Source: Gremmenia infestans
Taxonomy: Eukaryota; Ascomycota; Leotiomycetes; Helotiales; Hamatocanthoscyphaceae
DNA: 64,000 nt
Assembly (NCBI GenBank): GCA_032629725.1
Contig: JAFEVB010000029.1
Location: 682,001 to 746,000, forward strand
Reading direction: 5' to 3'
Shown here: positions 31,655 through 44,325 of the stretch, piece by piece
How positions within the stretch are numbered: position 1 is the stretch's first letter
How the letters are laid out: the number at the start of each line of letters is the position of its first letter
Made by a program: the position numbers and the translations under genes
Notes under the pieces: model-generated
What the model saw: the letters and a program-made list of their open reading frames with translations, nothing else
The model's database searches: none
Told to the model about the DNA's origin: nothing

Positions 31655-34197
31655 ATCGTGAATGTTCCTTTAGAGCCTTAGGGCCTTATTGTGAGGTGTC
31701 AGGGTGCGCCGAAAAGTGGGCCGGACATTCGTGGTCATCGGCGACTCGAGTTCGTGAAGGATTGATCGTGTGCGCGTGATGGGATGGAGCGGACGAGAGT
31801 ATCGATGGTTTTGATACGATGTATGGGCTGTAGGAAGCGGTTGATACAGTACAGTATGTCTGTCGATGTGGCTTTGAAGGGCACAAGATTAGATCATCCT
31901 TTCCCCATAGAGTTTGCTGGGTAGGCTGTTACCAGCCAAGCCAAGGTACCTACCCTTCCCTGCCGTATAATTCCACCTGAAAACCCAACTACAGTACTGT
32001 ACAAACGAACCCCTTTTCTTCCCAGTAGAAAGAGCGCAGTAATGATAAGCGGACGGACCCAACGGAAAGGGGGTTCTTTGAAGAAGATAAGTGAAGTGTA
32101 CCGTGCACAGCTCAAATTCTTCTGCATTCAGCTACGTATCTATAAATTGAATTGGCCCTATTCGAGCGGCCAAGTGACTCTGATATTACTAGACGGCCTG
32201 CCATCTTGCGTTGTACGCTTCTAATCCATCTTCGAAGACTTCGAGGCATCGGCTTGGTTTGGCTAATTCACCCTTACAAGTGTTTAAGTAGGTAGATTTG
32301 GAATACAGATTCTAAGCTGTGTCCGGGTCATAGGTAACCCTTTTCTCAATCCCCAAGATCCTTTATTAATTAGAACCTCATGTCTCCATTTTGAGGCTGT
32401 GCCGTGTAGCATGACAAAGTCGTCGATTGTGCTGTAGATCTGTGGGAGCATGGAAGAGAGACACGAGATATCCTACAAGAGTTTGGCGGTACCAGCAGCA
32501 TCACTACCTTCGAGAATGTCTTAGATTTTATAAACCACTTGAAATGGTGAGATGATGACCAGGCACCACCACGCACGCGACATGCTTGCTTTATACTCAA
32601 TCCCAAGAAACAGACTGCAGGTTTCCAAGTCATGCTTGTGAGCCTCATCGTCGGTGACAGCTATTTATAGCCCCTTGAGCATATGGCAGGATGTTGACAT
32701 TATATCTGGGTGAGATATCCTACGCTTACTTTGACATCTAGTAGCACATACACAAATATTGGCACCCATACAGTACCGGTCCATCCCCAGCGTCGTTTTG
32801 TCTACCTTATTCGAAGCTTTACAGGTCTTGTCATGCTTCTAATGTATGACCTACCTTACCAACCTCGGTATCAAATTCTGGCTGCTTCGGCTTCTAGAAC
32901 TCGCCATACCTCCGCATGCGTAACCAATTATCTGCGGTTAAAATACAAAAAGGCTGGTACCGGAGCTGATTGTAAGGAGGGACAGTAATTGTACTGTCCC
33001 TCTGTACTCCATGGTAGATAGAGTTCTTGAGGAACACCGTTAGATGGATATGTACGGTATCGTTCCTCGAGAGCGGGGAAACGGAGGGGATGATGTATGA
33101 ACACAGCATCGTCTCGCCAGAGGTGCACACTTCACAACACCGGTAGGCACTTGGTACAAAATCACTCCAGTACAATCTCCCGTGCCCAAAGTACCTATAC
33201 CCTTGCCAATACGCACGAGGTTCAAGGAGGCTCCAAGTGATGAGGTGGGGAGGAGATCTATACCTATGCATTGGATGCATAACGCAATACGATGTGCGTC
33301 GCGTTATTCTGAAACAAGCCGCCAGCAAAAGAAGCAACAGCAAGAACAGATAAGATGCATATCTGTAGTGGGGGAAAGTTGCATGCATGAAAATACGTGC
33401 AGATACGGTACGGTATAAGAAAGAAGAAGAATGAACAAATAATAATGCAATATACTTCGTAATGTTGGAAAAAGCAATTAGCCTCGGGGTGCCGCATGAA
33501 GCTCATTTGTTCTAGATACCCGAGTAGTTTGGCCCCGTCACGATGCTGCAATCTTATTGGTAAGACTCGGCCTGCTACCAAATTAGGTACGGAAAGATTC
33601 ATGAGTGAGGTGAGGTGAGAGTGAGGGTGAGGTAAAATTAACCCAAGGGAGGTCCTTCCCAATCTGTAAAGTCGAGGTCGAGGTCGGCCGTCCTTGTCTA
33701 TCCCATCACATCTTGCTTGCACTCACAATAAACGCCGTCTGCCAGAAATCAACACAATAATCATAATAACATCGTACATCAAGATCACTCCCGTTGCTGA
33801 TAATAAATAAAGATCACTCTCCGATAAGCCACAGCCACACACATTTCGGTACGGAGCCACCCAGCCACCCAGCCAACCACCAGGGGCTTCTACTCGTTAG
33901 CTTCGCATGAATTTCACTGGGTCCATCCAACCGCCAGGAACGAACTTCAACAAACAAGATCAGGCAAAACCGGAATTCGAGTCGAGTCTACCACTCCGCA
34001 AACGTTAACTCATCTGCCCACGGTCGCCGCCGGCGAGCAAAAGCACCTTCGATCCACCAATTCACTATTCACGCACATTCACAACAATTCTCCATTTTGC
34101 GACGATTGAACTCTCTACGACGCTGAGCTGCAGGAGCTTAAATTCTTAACTGTTTCCAGCCACCTAGTAAGCGCTCGCGACCAGCGCTGTAGTAACG
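31655..34197. other. 2.5-kb spacer, divergent
   Basis: Lies between the divergent sugar transporter and Chs7-family genes. No gene is seen. It contains a 16-bp palindrome at 31636-31651 partly overlapping its left edge, a hairpin at 32977-33002, several TACAGTAC copies near 31845 and 31995, and GTGAGGTGAG runs near 33605-33635. Confidence 0.5.
32977..33002. repeat. perfect 11-bp inverted repeat with 4-nt loop
   Basis: GAGGGACAGTA at 32977-32987 and its exact reverse complement at 32992-33002, separated by ATTG. It could extrude as a cruciform or fold as a hairpin if transcribed. No gene end lies nearby, so a terminator role is not supported. Confidence 0.85.
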
Positions 34198-35330
34198 ATG
34201 GGTTCTACGCAATTTGGAAACTTCCATGTGAGTCGAATGCGATGCGCCTGGAGACCAGGCTGTGATGGTCTTTGACTGACAATTGGGATTAGGATTTCTG
34301 TCGCGACTCGACACTGCCAGTCTGCAACGTAAGCCCTCAACTGGCCACCCCTCGCAAACTCCAGGAACAATTATGCTAATTGAACTTTCCAAACAGCTTT
34401 TCCCAGGCTTCAGTTACTCGAATACGACGGGGTTTGATGGTGGTTGCCACATCACTGGCATATCTCTGTCCAATGGCCGACATCTGGGGAATTTGGGATC
34501 GATACTGCTTGCCGGCGTAGCGATCTTGGTATCTGCGTACCTATTATGGCGGTCAGAACGAAAACAAGCGGCTGTAGGTCGAAGGTATGTTTGCGATTGT
34601 TCCTTTCCTGGTGCGTCTTGCTAATACTCCTTCAAGGGAGATGCAGATCTTCCTCCTGGGCTACATCGTAATGGAGATATGCGAAATCTTCACCGTCGGC
34701 AAATTCCCTCTGAACAATACAGTTAGGATAGTATGTGTGTTGAGTAAGAGTAATGGGCTGGTAGGCTGACGAAGTGAATAGGCTTTTACGGGAATCCATC
34801 TCGGCATGATCGTTGCTACCCTCTGGGCCCTTCTACTGAATGCTATTGTGGGCTTCCAATTCCTTGACGATGGCACGCCTCTTTCCGTAGGACTTATGGT
34901 TGCCTCTGCAGCAGCACTCTTCATCGGAACTGGCTACATTGCCCTCGACACGGGCTACAATTGGACTGGCTTTTTCGCAAAGAACAGTTACGGACCTTTG
35001 AACAGGAACACCGGTCTCTATGTTCTCTATCAACTTATACCACTCGTATTCCTCTTTGCCTTTTTCGTCCTCGAGACAGCGTTGGTCATCAGAGTCTTGG
35101 GAGAGCGCAAGCCAATGATTTATCTAGTAGCAGCTGCGTTGCTGTTTGCTATTGGCCAGATCTTCAACTATGTCGTTAGCATTCATATCTGCAGTGGGAC
35201 TCATGGAAAGATCGATGGGGCTATGTTTGAGACGCTGTTTACGCTCCTATCGGTTGTGATGGTCTGGACTTTCTGGTCAAGCATTACCGAAGATGATTGG
35301 CCAATGCCGGCTGGGAACACTTATACATGA
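34198..35330 (+). CDS. Chs7-family chitin synthase export chaperone
   Basis: Chs7 proteins are ER-resident membrane chaperones needed for exit of class IV chitin synthases. Five coding exons, with the sixth joined: 34198-34227, 34293-34328, 34397-34584, 34637-34730, 34782-35330, giving 298 aa. The N-terminus (FGNFHDFCRDSTLPVCN) matches the short Cys-containing luminal start of the family. About seven hydrophobic helices follow, with hallmark sequences QAAVGRREMQIFLLGY, DTGYNWTGFF, NTGLYVLYQLIPLVF, and AALLFAIGQIFNYVVSIHIC followed by THGKIDG. The region between residues 22 and 60 is more divergent than typical Chs7, so it may be a paralog rather than the founding member. Confidence 0.85.
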
Positions 35331-36067
35331 CCCAAATAACGACATAGCAGCATAGGGATCTGGAGTTTTGGAGGCAAATCTTTTAGGAGCGACGAATTCA
35401 CTTTATAGACGTTACATCCAGAAACGATGCATTTTACTACGTCAGCAATTCGAATGCGTTGGAAGACATGCAACATTTAACAGGGTAGCACCCGGAGGAG
35501 TTAATATTAGGGAGTAGGAGGGAGTTACCTATCGAGGAAAGCTTTGCATCTTGCTCTCGCGCTTGCTTAGATGGTCCATATTTGAGCGTTGACTTGTATA
35601 TGATTTTGCGCATTAAATAGTATACCCAGTGTAGCGCGTAATGGAATGAGATTGATGATAGATTACGTTACTGGAGTTCCCTGACGTTACTTTTGACAAT
35701 AGTGGTTCATTTTAGATGTTAATAAGTAGAATAACGGAAAGGCTGCACGAAGAGAGACGCGAGGCTACGGCTGACTCTTGGGGAATCGAGATGTTGTAGT
35801 GAATACTGGACCTTGTAAAACCCGACCTAGCTGAGTGACACTTCCCTTCTGCGATATTCTTACAACTTTATCGCTTTGTATAATTCGATTGCTGTGCATA
35901 CCTAAAGAAGCTGCTTGGACGCTTCTTCCCCTTTCTTAGCGAGCAGCACCGTTGAACGCTACATACAACTCGGGCGAGCTTCAGCCTTGCGCAAGTACAG
36001 TAGCCCTACGCAAACTTCCACAACATCACAGCACACAAGCAAGTGCTGCTCCGGCACAAACTCCACC
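35331..36067. other. spacer between Chs7-like and SSL1
   Basis: About 740 bp holding the 3' flank of the Chs7-like gene and the promoter of SSL1. The frame of SSL1 is open upstream, but its first good ATG is at 36068. No other feature is seen. Confidence 0.55.
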
Positions 36068-37514
36068 ATGTCAGACTCGGACGGCGAGTACGTCGCAAAC
36101 GATTTGTCTGATGACGATGTTGGAGCCCACCAAGTCTCTACAGGCCATGGCACGCGATCGACAGGTCCTGTCCGAGGCGCCGCTGGTTCAACCACACGGG
36201 GCGGTGATACCAATGCAGGAACCAGCCGAAAGCGAGCTGCGTGGGAGGATATCCAGAGGAGTTGGGATACCGTCGTTGAGGGTGCGGATGGGAGTATTAA
36301 CTCTACGGTCGAGGGATTGAGGGAGGCAGGAAAGAGGAAAAGGTATGTATGTCCTTCACGCTCTATATTTACTAGCCTACTGACAAATATGCCGCAGACT
36401 TCTACGAGATACAACCCCGTTACAAAGAGGAATCATCCGCCATCTCATCCTAATCCTTGACCTCTCTTTCGCCATGGTGGAAAAAGACCTCCGCCCCACG
36501 CGCTACCTCCTAACAATCCGCTACGCATCCGAGTTCGTCACCGAGTACTTTGAGCAGAATCCCATTTCCCAGCTCGGCATAATAGGGATGCGTGATGGCA
36601 TCGCAATACGCATCAGCGACATGAGCGGGAATCCCACAGAGCATATCGAGCGCTTGAAAACGCTGCGAGAGCAGCAAGCACAGGGAAATCCGAGTCTACA
36701 AAACGCCCTAGAAATGAGCCGCGCTGCGCTGTTCCACGCTCCTTCTCACGGTACTAGAGAGATACTTATTATTTACGGGGCTTTGCTTTCCAGTGATCCG
36801 GGAGATATACATGAGACGATCGCGGCGTTGATTACGGACAGGATTAGAGTCTCGATCGTGGGGTTGGCGGCACAGGTAGCTATTTGCGCTGAGCTGTGCT
36901 CACGTACCAATGCGGGCGATGATGGGAATTACAGCGTCGCGCTCAACGAGCAACATTTCAGGGAGCTGGTCATGGCTATTACGACGCCTCCCGTTACACG
37001 CACGAAAAAGCAATCGCAGTCCAGTCTCCTCATGATGGGTTTCCCATCCCGGACTCTCGGTGTTGGGAAGACGATGAGCTTTTGCGCCTGTCATAGCAAG
37101 TTAAGCCGCGGCGGATATCTGTGTTCAAGATGCGATAGTAAAGTCTGCAATCTCCCCGCTGAGTGTCCAGCCTGCGGCCTCACGCTCATCCTATCCACGC
37201 ATCTCGCGCGCTCGTATCACCATCTCTTCCCCCTGCGGAACTGGATTGAAGTCCCCTGGTCTTCAGCCTCGATATCCAAAGCCTGTTACTCGTGCCTGGC
37301 ACTGTTCCCAGAAGTACCAGAGGGGAGATCGCAGGCTGAAGGGGGTGGAGAGGTCAAGGGTACGAGTGAGAGCGGGCGGTATGGGTGCGAGGTCTGCGGC
37401 AATCATTTCTGTATTGATTGTGATGTTTTCGCGCATGATGTTGCGCATAATTGTCCGGGGTGTCAGAGTGATACGAGGGGAATGATTGAGCTGGATGATC
37501 CGATGGTTGAATGA
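36068..37514 (+). CDS. SSL1: TFIIH core subunit Ssl1 / p44
   Basis: Subunit of the general transcription and DNA-repair factor TFIIH; it binds and stimulates the XPD/Rad3 helicase. Exons 36068-36342 and 36398-37514 give 463 aa. The N-terminal 90 residues are acidic and disordered, ending AAWEDIQRSWDTVVEG. A von Willebrand A domain follows (about 110-290), starting RHLILILDLSFAMVEKD, where the metal-site motif is degenerate as in the family. Zinc-binding segments follow: CACHSKLSRGGYLCSRC and CNLPAECPAC, then a C-terminal RING-like C4C4 region beginning CEVCGNHFCIDCDVF and ending HNCPGC. An Arg/Thr/Gly-rich insert near 40-70 varies in fungi. Length is normal. Confidence 0.95.
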
Positions 37515-37992
37515 TTTGAGCATATCAATGGAGTTCTGGATATTCAAAAGGGGTCGGTACATACATCGGCGTAAAGACTTGATTGGATCTCGTCGGCAAA
37601 GTAGGGGCGTTTTTTCAGATACCATAGAAGGCACAATTCAAGCCTGCTGAATCTCAAAATCAATGTATTTTCACACTCCTCAGATCGTCGAATGTTTTTG
37701 CAGCTGAGCCCTGGCTCTTGCATTTTGCTGTCAGATCTATCACCCCATTATCAAAGCAGTTGGCTAATAGGCTGCTGGCAGGACTTCACCTAAAAGCACT
37801 TGCATTTTACAGACTCAATACAATTTGTACGAAGCAGGTTGGCTCCTCACACACAACCATACAATCCCAAAATAAAAGGTTTATCAATGTTCATGTCTAT
37901 ATGAATCTCAAGGAGATAGCACGCTATGTATCCCAAAGCCCGCCTTCAAACCGCTCAAAATCCAAGCGCCAATTACACCACTCCACAAATGC
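37515..37992. other. convergent spacer
   Basis: About 480 bp between the converging SSL1 and PNS1 3' ends. No feature is seen beyond short open frames antisense to the PNS1 tail. Confidence 0.55.
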
Positions 37993-40318
37993 TCACGAAC
38001 CATTCGGCCGTGTCTCACCAAATAAGTACCCCGCCTCAAGACAATATGCTGCTCCACCAGCCATCCCCTTCTCACTGCCCCAACAAACCACACTTGCATC
38101 CACGATGCCGCTCAGCACACCTTCCATTGCCCCTAAGACTCCCCAGCCGATAAAACTCGCCACTAGGCCAACGACGTAGGCGTAGGCGCTGCCTCTGATG
38201 CCAGTTCCTTCTGGCATGGTGATTGAGAGTTGTCGGGCAGTTGCTACCCATCCGCCAAAACCTAGGGCCATGGACATAATAAAGCGTGTTGCATGCAGCA
38301 GGAGCTTTGCAAGTCTGTAGGGTAGAAGAGGGGCGGTCTTGTGGGTGCGAGAATTAAATGACCGCGGAGTAAGCGTAGTCGTTGGGGCGTTTGGAGTTAG
38401 GAAGGTCATCTGACTCAAGCCCCTGGCTGAAGGATGTAGTGGTTGGGAGTGGATAGCTGCGTATGTGAGAGTGAGAGGGTTAGTGAGTGCTGCGATCGGT
38501 GTTGGCACGAAGGAGTAGGCAAGGATCGAGATCAAGCCCACTAGTCGGCGGGGGAGGACGAGTAGAGGCAAGCGGATTATCAAAGCCAAAAATGTTGATA
38601 GCGAGATGGTTCCGAAGAGCGTAGTTGTCGAGTGTGTCAAAGCTGCCCCAACAACTTCTCTGGAGGTAGGAGATGGCACCACATTGCGGTGAAAGTACCA
38701 CTGAGATACAGTAGCTGCCGTGGTCGCTCTTTGGATCCCACTAATGACTGACAGTGTCCAAATGTACATAAGCACAAAGTAGACTGCCAGCCACCAGCTT
38801 GTCGCATCAATGACGAACTTGGTGAGAGATGTTGACTTGTGCCCACCGAGAAAGACTCTTGTGAACATCCCCAGCCACATCCAAGTCCACGCAACGACTG
38901 CTCCCAAAGTTGCGAATCCCAGTCCAAAGAGAGCTGGGTTTGCAGCCAAAATTTTGGACGCGAATTCTAATATCCCGACAGCTTTGTCCAACGATTTGCG
39001 CCCTTTGTAGATGGTGTATAACCAAATTAAGGCACATATACCCGGCACAAATGATAGCCACCGCATTGCCTTGTCCTGTAAGCTTGCCCCTCCCGCTGAA
39101 CCTTTATAGCTGGAAATCAAAGGGTAAAGAGAAAACGAGAACAAGATCACAGGAACTGCAAGCAATATCAGGTACACCAGTGACCTCACAAACGACCGCA
39201 GCAATGCCAGCCAGACGAGTGACACTATTATCGACACTACAGTATCTACTGCAAATAGGTGGAGAGATGAGTTCAGGGTGGTGTAAATGGTATCCCCGAG
39301 ATTCTTCTGAGGCGAAGTGTGAAGGAAAACGAGGACAAAAGTTGCGAATAAAGCGCCGAGACATATCAAATATAACGAACCCCAAAACATGTCATGCCTT
39401 GGAGCTTCACCGAGGGTTGTTGCTATCGTAGCTGGCACGGTATCAACCGAGCTTGGAGGTCTCGGTATTCCGGCTCCCCTGTCGAGCCCAGATTCTATAT
39501 CTCTGTCTCCTCTCTTATCATTTGGTAATCTGATCGCTCCCTTTTTTGGCCCTGATCGAAATTGTTGAAACGCCGGCGGACTCTCGTCATCGGTAGGCAT
39601 CTCAACAGCCAAGTCTTCTGGGGGGTCGTTGTCTTCTATGGTGGACTCGAGACCGACATCTTCCATACGGTCCTTTCCTTTGCTGCTCGCAGAACTGGTT
39701 GGTCGAGTGTCTCCACCCTCTACTTCCTCTCCAACTGTTTCGGGGGCCACACCTCGCCCTCTTATACTCCGCACTCCTCCATTCCAGCTGCTCTTAATAC
39801 CACGTCCCCTCCCCCGATCTTCGAGTGCTCTTCCATCATGGTCACCACTGTCACCTATTGATCCATTACTACCCTCGGGATCGGTCCCCTCGCTCTCCTC
39901 AAGCCTGGCCGGAGCAAATACCCTTCTTGACCTCTGGAGAGCAAAAAAATCCGCAGTTTCTCGTTCTCTTTCCTCCTCATCGTCTTCTTCCCGGAACTCA
40001 TCCACTGCACTATGGAACAAAGGCGCATTTTGCGGGACTGCGTATCTAGAGGTGAAGTTGAAGTTCGAAAGATGGGATGCCGACTGGTATGGATTCCCCA
40101 AACGCTGGGGATATCCCCGAGAAGGATTTCGTAGTGGTTCGTTTGCCCGACGATGTCGTTCGTTCGAGTTCCGTGGTGGAGGAGCTTCTGCGTTGTCAGG
40201 CCCTACGAAGTTCGAAAACCGGGACTGTGATTGAGCGAGAAACCGTGACGCATCTTGGGTTAACAGTTAGATAAGAAAGTCAAGAACAGCAGAGACTCTA
40301 CTTACATTCCGAGAACAT
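37993..40318 (-). CDS. PNS1: choline-transporter-like (CTL/SLC44) protein, Pns1 type
   Basis: Polytopic plasma-membrane protein of the CTL family; yeast Pns1 has no proven substrate, so choline transport is only inferred from animal members. A 13-nt first exon (40318-40306, MFSE plus one base) joins at 40253 to one long exon ending at 37993, giving 757 aa. The start MFSEYASRFLAQSQSRFSNF reads naturally only after splicing. Residues 50-270 are disordered and charged. At least ten hydrophobic helices follow, including LVYLILLAVPVILFSFSLYP, the WLSFVPGICALIWLYTIYKG segment, and the C-terminal SIMVGLVAS-type region after GTGIRGSAYAYVVG. The Cys-poor body and C-terminal ETRPNGS are unremarkable. 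Confidence 0.9.
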
Positions 40319-41123
40319 GGTCGCCCCCGAAGTCTTTGTTGATGTGAGGTCAGAGACCAAGGCGTGGCGAGCTCACCAGCTTGATAACGATGCTTAGTTG
40401 TAGTCGGTGAGTGAGGTGAGCTTCTGGCAGTGACTGCTTTGTCCAGTCCAGACTCGAAAGTCAAAAAGAATACGAGTACTTTAGAGTGTTTGACTGTATA
40501 ATCGGGCCTGGAGGATAAAATAAAAGATGTTTGAGTCGATGTTTAGATTCAGATAACGGCGGTCATGGGAAGGTATCAGTTGCCGTGTGAGCTGGACTGG
40601 CTATATGGTGTACTGTACGTACCGGTATGGTTCCGGGGTCGCTTTGGCGCTTTGGCGGGTCAGTCACATGGAAGGCTGGAGCTTTGAATCAACACACGAG
40701 TCACCATACAGTAATGAGATAGTGAATATTCCTGCAAAATGAACAGACATATGAGATGAAAGGTTAGGTGATTTTGGTCATGTATTCATATGTTATATAA
40801 TATTATATATAAAGGATTTAACGGATAGATACAGTATATAAAAATATATTAAATCAGCACTGTTTTAAAAGCATCGCATCCTCCGCAACGTCAAAGAAAG
40901 CCGTGCACGAGCGCCCCCACCTACAATACACTACTGACTGTAACGCCACATGCTAGACCGACAGAACCAAAGCTTACTGAGTTGGGAGCACGAGGCAGCT
41001 TCGACAACACTACAATACTCCGCACCTTATATAGCTCCTCTTCTTCATCGCCATTCACTCAGCTGGTATCAATCTCCCCCCAAGGTCGTGTGCTCTACCC
41101 ATCAAACCACATCTGCGGCTCCA
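40319..41123. other. divergent promoter region, AT-rich
   Basis: About 800 bp between divergent PNS1 and the Rab gene. The interval 40780-40860 is very AT-rich (ATATTATATATAAAGG type). A run of TGTACTGTACGTACCGG lies near 40600. No other gene is seen. Confidence 0.55.
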
Positions 41124-41968
41124 ATGTCGTCTTGGGACTTTATCGTATGCACTTTCTCTAAGCTTTGGTTCCCAGCTCTCCCAAATCCACTTTGATTCAG
41201 CATAGCTAACCACTAACAAACTTGCAGGCAAAACTAGTTGCTATCGGGGACAGCGGAACAGGGAAATCTTCGTTGACTATCCGCCTTTGCGAAGGAAGAT
41301 TTAGTCCTCATCACGATGTCACGATAGGAGTGGAGTTTGGAAGTCGGATCGTGCCAGTTGGGCCTCCAAATATTCAACCACCAAAATCAAAGCCAGGGGT
41401 TTCAAAAGACCCATCGTTAGTAAATATCTCCGAAGGACTGCCAGAGCCTCGACGTGCAGAACCAGAAGTGGAACAGAGACATATGAAACTGAGTTTATGG
41501 GATACCGCCGGACAGGAGACATACAAGAGTGTGACACGGAGTTACTTTCGTGGCGCTTCTGGAGCACTTCTAGTATTCGATATTTCAAGGAGGCAAACAT
41601 TCAACCATGTGCAAGACTGGCTGAATGACCTGAGACAGATTGCGGAACCAGATATCGTGGTCGTTCTAGTCGGGAACAAAAGTGATCTGGCAGCAGGAGA
41701 CGAGAACAAGAGAGAAGTCACAAAGGAAGAAGCGGAGGAATGGGCCAAGAAGAACGGGGTGCTGGAGTACGTTGAGACGAGCGCTAAAAGTGGTGAAGGA
41801 GTAGAGATGGCGTTCGGACGGGTGGCGGAGAGGATATATCAGAACATCGAAGCTGGCAAATATGACTTGAATGATAGGAGGTCGGGAGTCAAGGGTCCAG
41901 GTGCTATAGCAAACAGAGGCAATGTCAAACTGGGTGCTCCCGCGAAGACTGGTTATGGCTGCTGTTAA
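41124..41968 (+). CDS. Rab-family small GTPase, Rab4/Rab2-like, with interswitch insertion
   Basis: Membrane-traffic GTPase. Exons 41124-41144 and 41228-41968 give 253 aa. GTP-binding motifs are all present: GDSGTGKSS (residues 14-22), switch I ending TIGVEFGSR, WDTAGQE, NKSD and ETSAKSG. The C-terminus ends GYGCC, a double-Cys site for geranylgeranylation. TIGVEFGSR is the Rab4/Rab14/Rab2 group signature. An extra stretch of roughly 38 residues, Pro/Lys/Glu-rich, lies between switch I and the DxxG strand (about residues 51-90), where other Rabs have about 8 residues. It is encoded within the exon, not a missed intron: no GT-AG pair removes it cleanly. Confidence 0.92.
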
Positions 41969-42665
41969 CCTCGAGGCTCTGCGGTTTGTATATCACTGGG
42001 ATTGTTTGCGATTGCAGCATTGAGGGCGTTGGGAGCACATTAGATACACCATAAGCATTTGGAAAGGCGTTGCAGTGACAAATGCGAGTTACAGATTACT
42101 TTTTTCTCGACTGAAAGGGGAGGGGGTGTAACGAGTAGTTTGCCATATGTGAATGTATCAATGAGTAAGTTCAGTTGACATTCAAAACACGCCTTTAAAA
42201 TGCAAAGGCCCCTCGGACATCGACTTTGAAAAGTCGAATATGACATGGCACGGAACTTTTACTAGAATCGAATCAGCTAGAGCGTGTCATGCGCAAACGT
42301 AGTTGAGACGTTTACCGTAACTGCCACAGCTTGGAATCTGTGGCTGAGGTGGCTTACGTAGAGTCAGTGAGGGGCAAAGATTCCACGGCGGGGAGGCACT
42401 CCGAATGCCTGTACTGTACTGTACTGTACCGGACCGGTTCCTCTATAGATAGATTCAATATTATAGGAAACCGTTCAATATATTCACCATACAGTAGGTA
42501 ATCCAAGCCACCGCGGCGTTGTTGCCTCGTCAGATTCGTCACGTCACTTCCGGCCGTTGACTTAAATACCTCCTCCCTCCACCACCCCTCCTCTCCTTCC
42601 CCTCGAAGAACAGCCAAGCCCAACTTGCATACACCGCAACTTCACAACTTCACCATCTAGCAACG
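41969..42665. other. spacer upstream of the WW gene
   Basis: About 700 bp with the promoter of the WW-domain gene. A GTACT tandem run lies at 42411-42429. Pyrimidine-rich sequence at 42565-42610 precedes the start, as is usual in fungal leaders. No gene is seen. Confidence 0.55.
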
Positions 42666-43833
42666 ATGTCTGATTTTGCGCCGCCAAGTGGCCCACCTCC
42701 CCCTACTGTACCAGCGGGGTACAAGGCCGTTTGGAACGATCAATACAAGGAATGGTATGTTTGTTCACCATCGCACATCCCGTCGCGAGCCGGGTTAACC
42801 CCTCATAGGTTCTACGTCAACATCTACACAAAGCAAAGTCAATGGAACAAGCCTACCGACCCCGTCTATCCTGCTGGCGATGGTGCTCCTGCAGGACCAC
42901 CCCCGGGTTATGCGGGCGGCGGAATGGGCAGCATGAATGATACAAAGTCAAATCCCTACGATACCAAACCAGGTGGTTCCCACGTCGAAAGCGATGCCGA
43001 GCTCGCTGCCCGCTTACAAGCGGAGGAGAATGCGAGAGGATCGAGTAGTAGGAATGCGCAACAAGACTATCAAAATACCCCGATGGGTCAATCTCCGAGC
43101 TACCAACAAGATCTACCCGCGAGGGAGCAGAAGAAGTCGGGTGGTTTCCTAGGAAAACTACTCGGAAAGGCAAGCGGAGGTTCTAGCAGTCAACATCAGG
43201 CCGGATATGGCGGATATGGTGGAAATCAATATCCTCAGCAGTATCCTCAACAACAGCAATATCCACAGCAGGGTTACCAACAGCAAGGTTACCCGCCTCA
43301 GGGCTACCAACAGGGCTACCCTCCCCAGGGCGGTTATGGGTATGTAACCTCTCTTCATATTTTACTCCAGATGACTTGCTGTTCTAAACGCTTACCTTAC
43401 TAATTCTTTGTTCAGAGGAGGTTATTCCCCGTACGGTGGTGGTGGTGGCTATCAACAGCAACAACAGCAAGCGCCCAAGAAGTCGGGAGGCTTGGGTGTG
43501 GCCGGCGGAGGTTAGTTAACAAATCTGAATTGTGCGAATTACTACTAACACTTTGACACAGCTGCACTCGGACTTGGGGGTGGTCTGGTTGGAGGAATGT
43601 TACTTGAAGATGCTATGCATGATGGAGGCGACGGCGGCGATGGAGGAGGAGATGGAGGTGGAGATGGTGGAGGTTCGTTAATTCCCTTTTTCTTCAAGGC
43701 GTGAACCATACCTTACTCCCACTCTTACTTTACTGAATGTTATATACTAATTGGTTGAACAGGAGACTATGGCGGCGGAGATGGTGGTGGAGACTACGGC
43801 GGTGGGGATGATGGTGGCGGTGGAGATTTCTGA
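42666..43833 (+). CDS. WW-domain protein with Gln/Pro/Tyr and Gly/Asp-rich tails
   Basis: Exons 42666-42754, 42809-43339, 43416-43510, 43562-43672, 43763-43833 join to 298 aa. A WW domain spans about residues 13-45: PAGYKAVWNDQYKEWFYVNI then WNKP, with the second Trp and the Pro present. A charged segment SDAELAARLQAEEN resembles a ubiquitin-interacting or helical motif. The middle is a QGYPPQGYQQGYPPQ repeat, and the C-terminus is Gly/Asp-rich after a short glycine-rich hydrophobic patch GLGGGLVGGMLLEDAM. It resembles yeast Wwm1, which binds a metacaspase, but the match is by architecture only. Confidence 0.88.
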
Positions 43834-44325
43834 GCAATCTACAACCACGAAGGCCAATCAGTTATGTAGATTCTATATGGTGGATAGGAAGAGGATTTGC
43901 GCCTGAGTTGAACTCCTAGTGGACACTGAGCTTTTAGACTCGATTTCGGTCGCTGATTTATGAAATGCCATCCGGCCATGTTTTCCAATTACAGCTACTG
44001 AATAACCTTGTGACGTTTCATCTCTATTGCAGACTCAATGTAACTGTGAAGAAGGAGCTGTACAAAGCATCGAGAGTATTCAAGCAGCCCTTGAATTCCT
44101 TCCCATGTATGGAAAAGCGTATGACGGAGGCCGACTGGCTTCCAACAAAGAAGCCTCGAAATCCAAAGCTTTCGGATCAGTAGAATACCAAAGTAATGTT
44201 TCAAAGGCAGGACATCACAGCAAAAGGTATCGGCACAAGAATTATATTCTCTGTATCCTTCCTTCCCACAATACCTAAATTACACAACACCTCCTCTATA
44301 ACCCACCGCCTCACAGCTCATCCCA
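43834..44325. other. convergent spacer
   Basis: About 490 bp between the converging WW-domain gene and EMC7. Short open frames only. Confidence 0.55.

Noticed and set aside
32894..33722. Minus-strand open frames of 140-165 codons in the spacer
   Set aside because: No domain content, no consistent frame across plausible introns and unusual composition; chance open frames.
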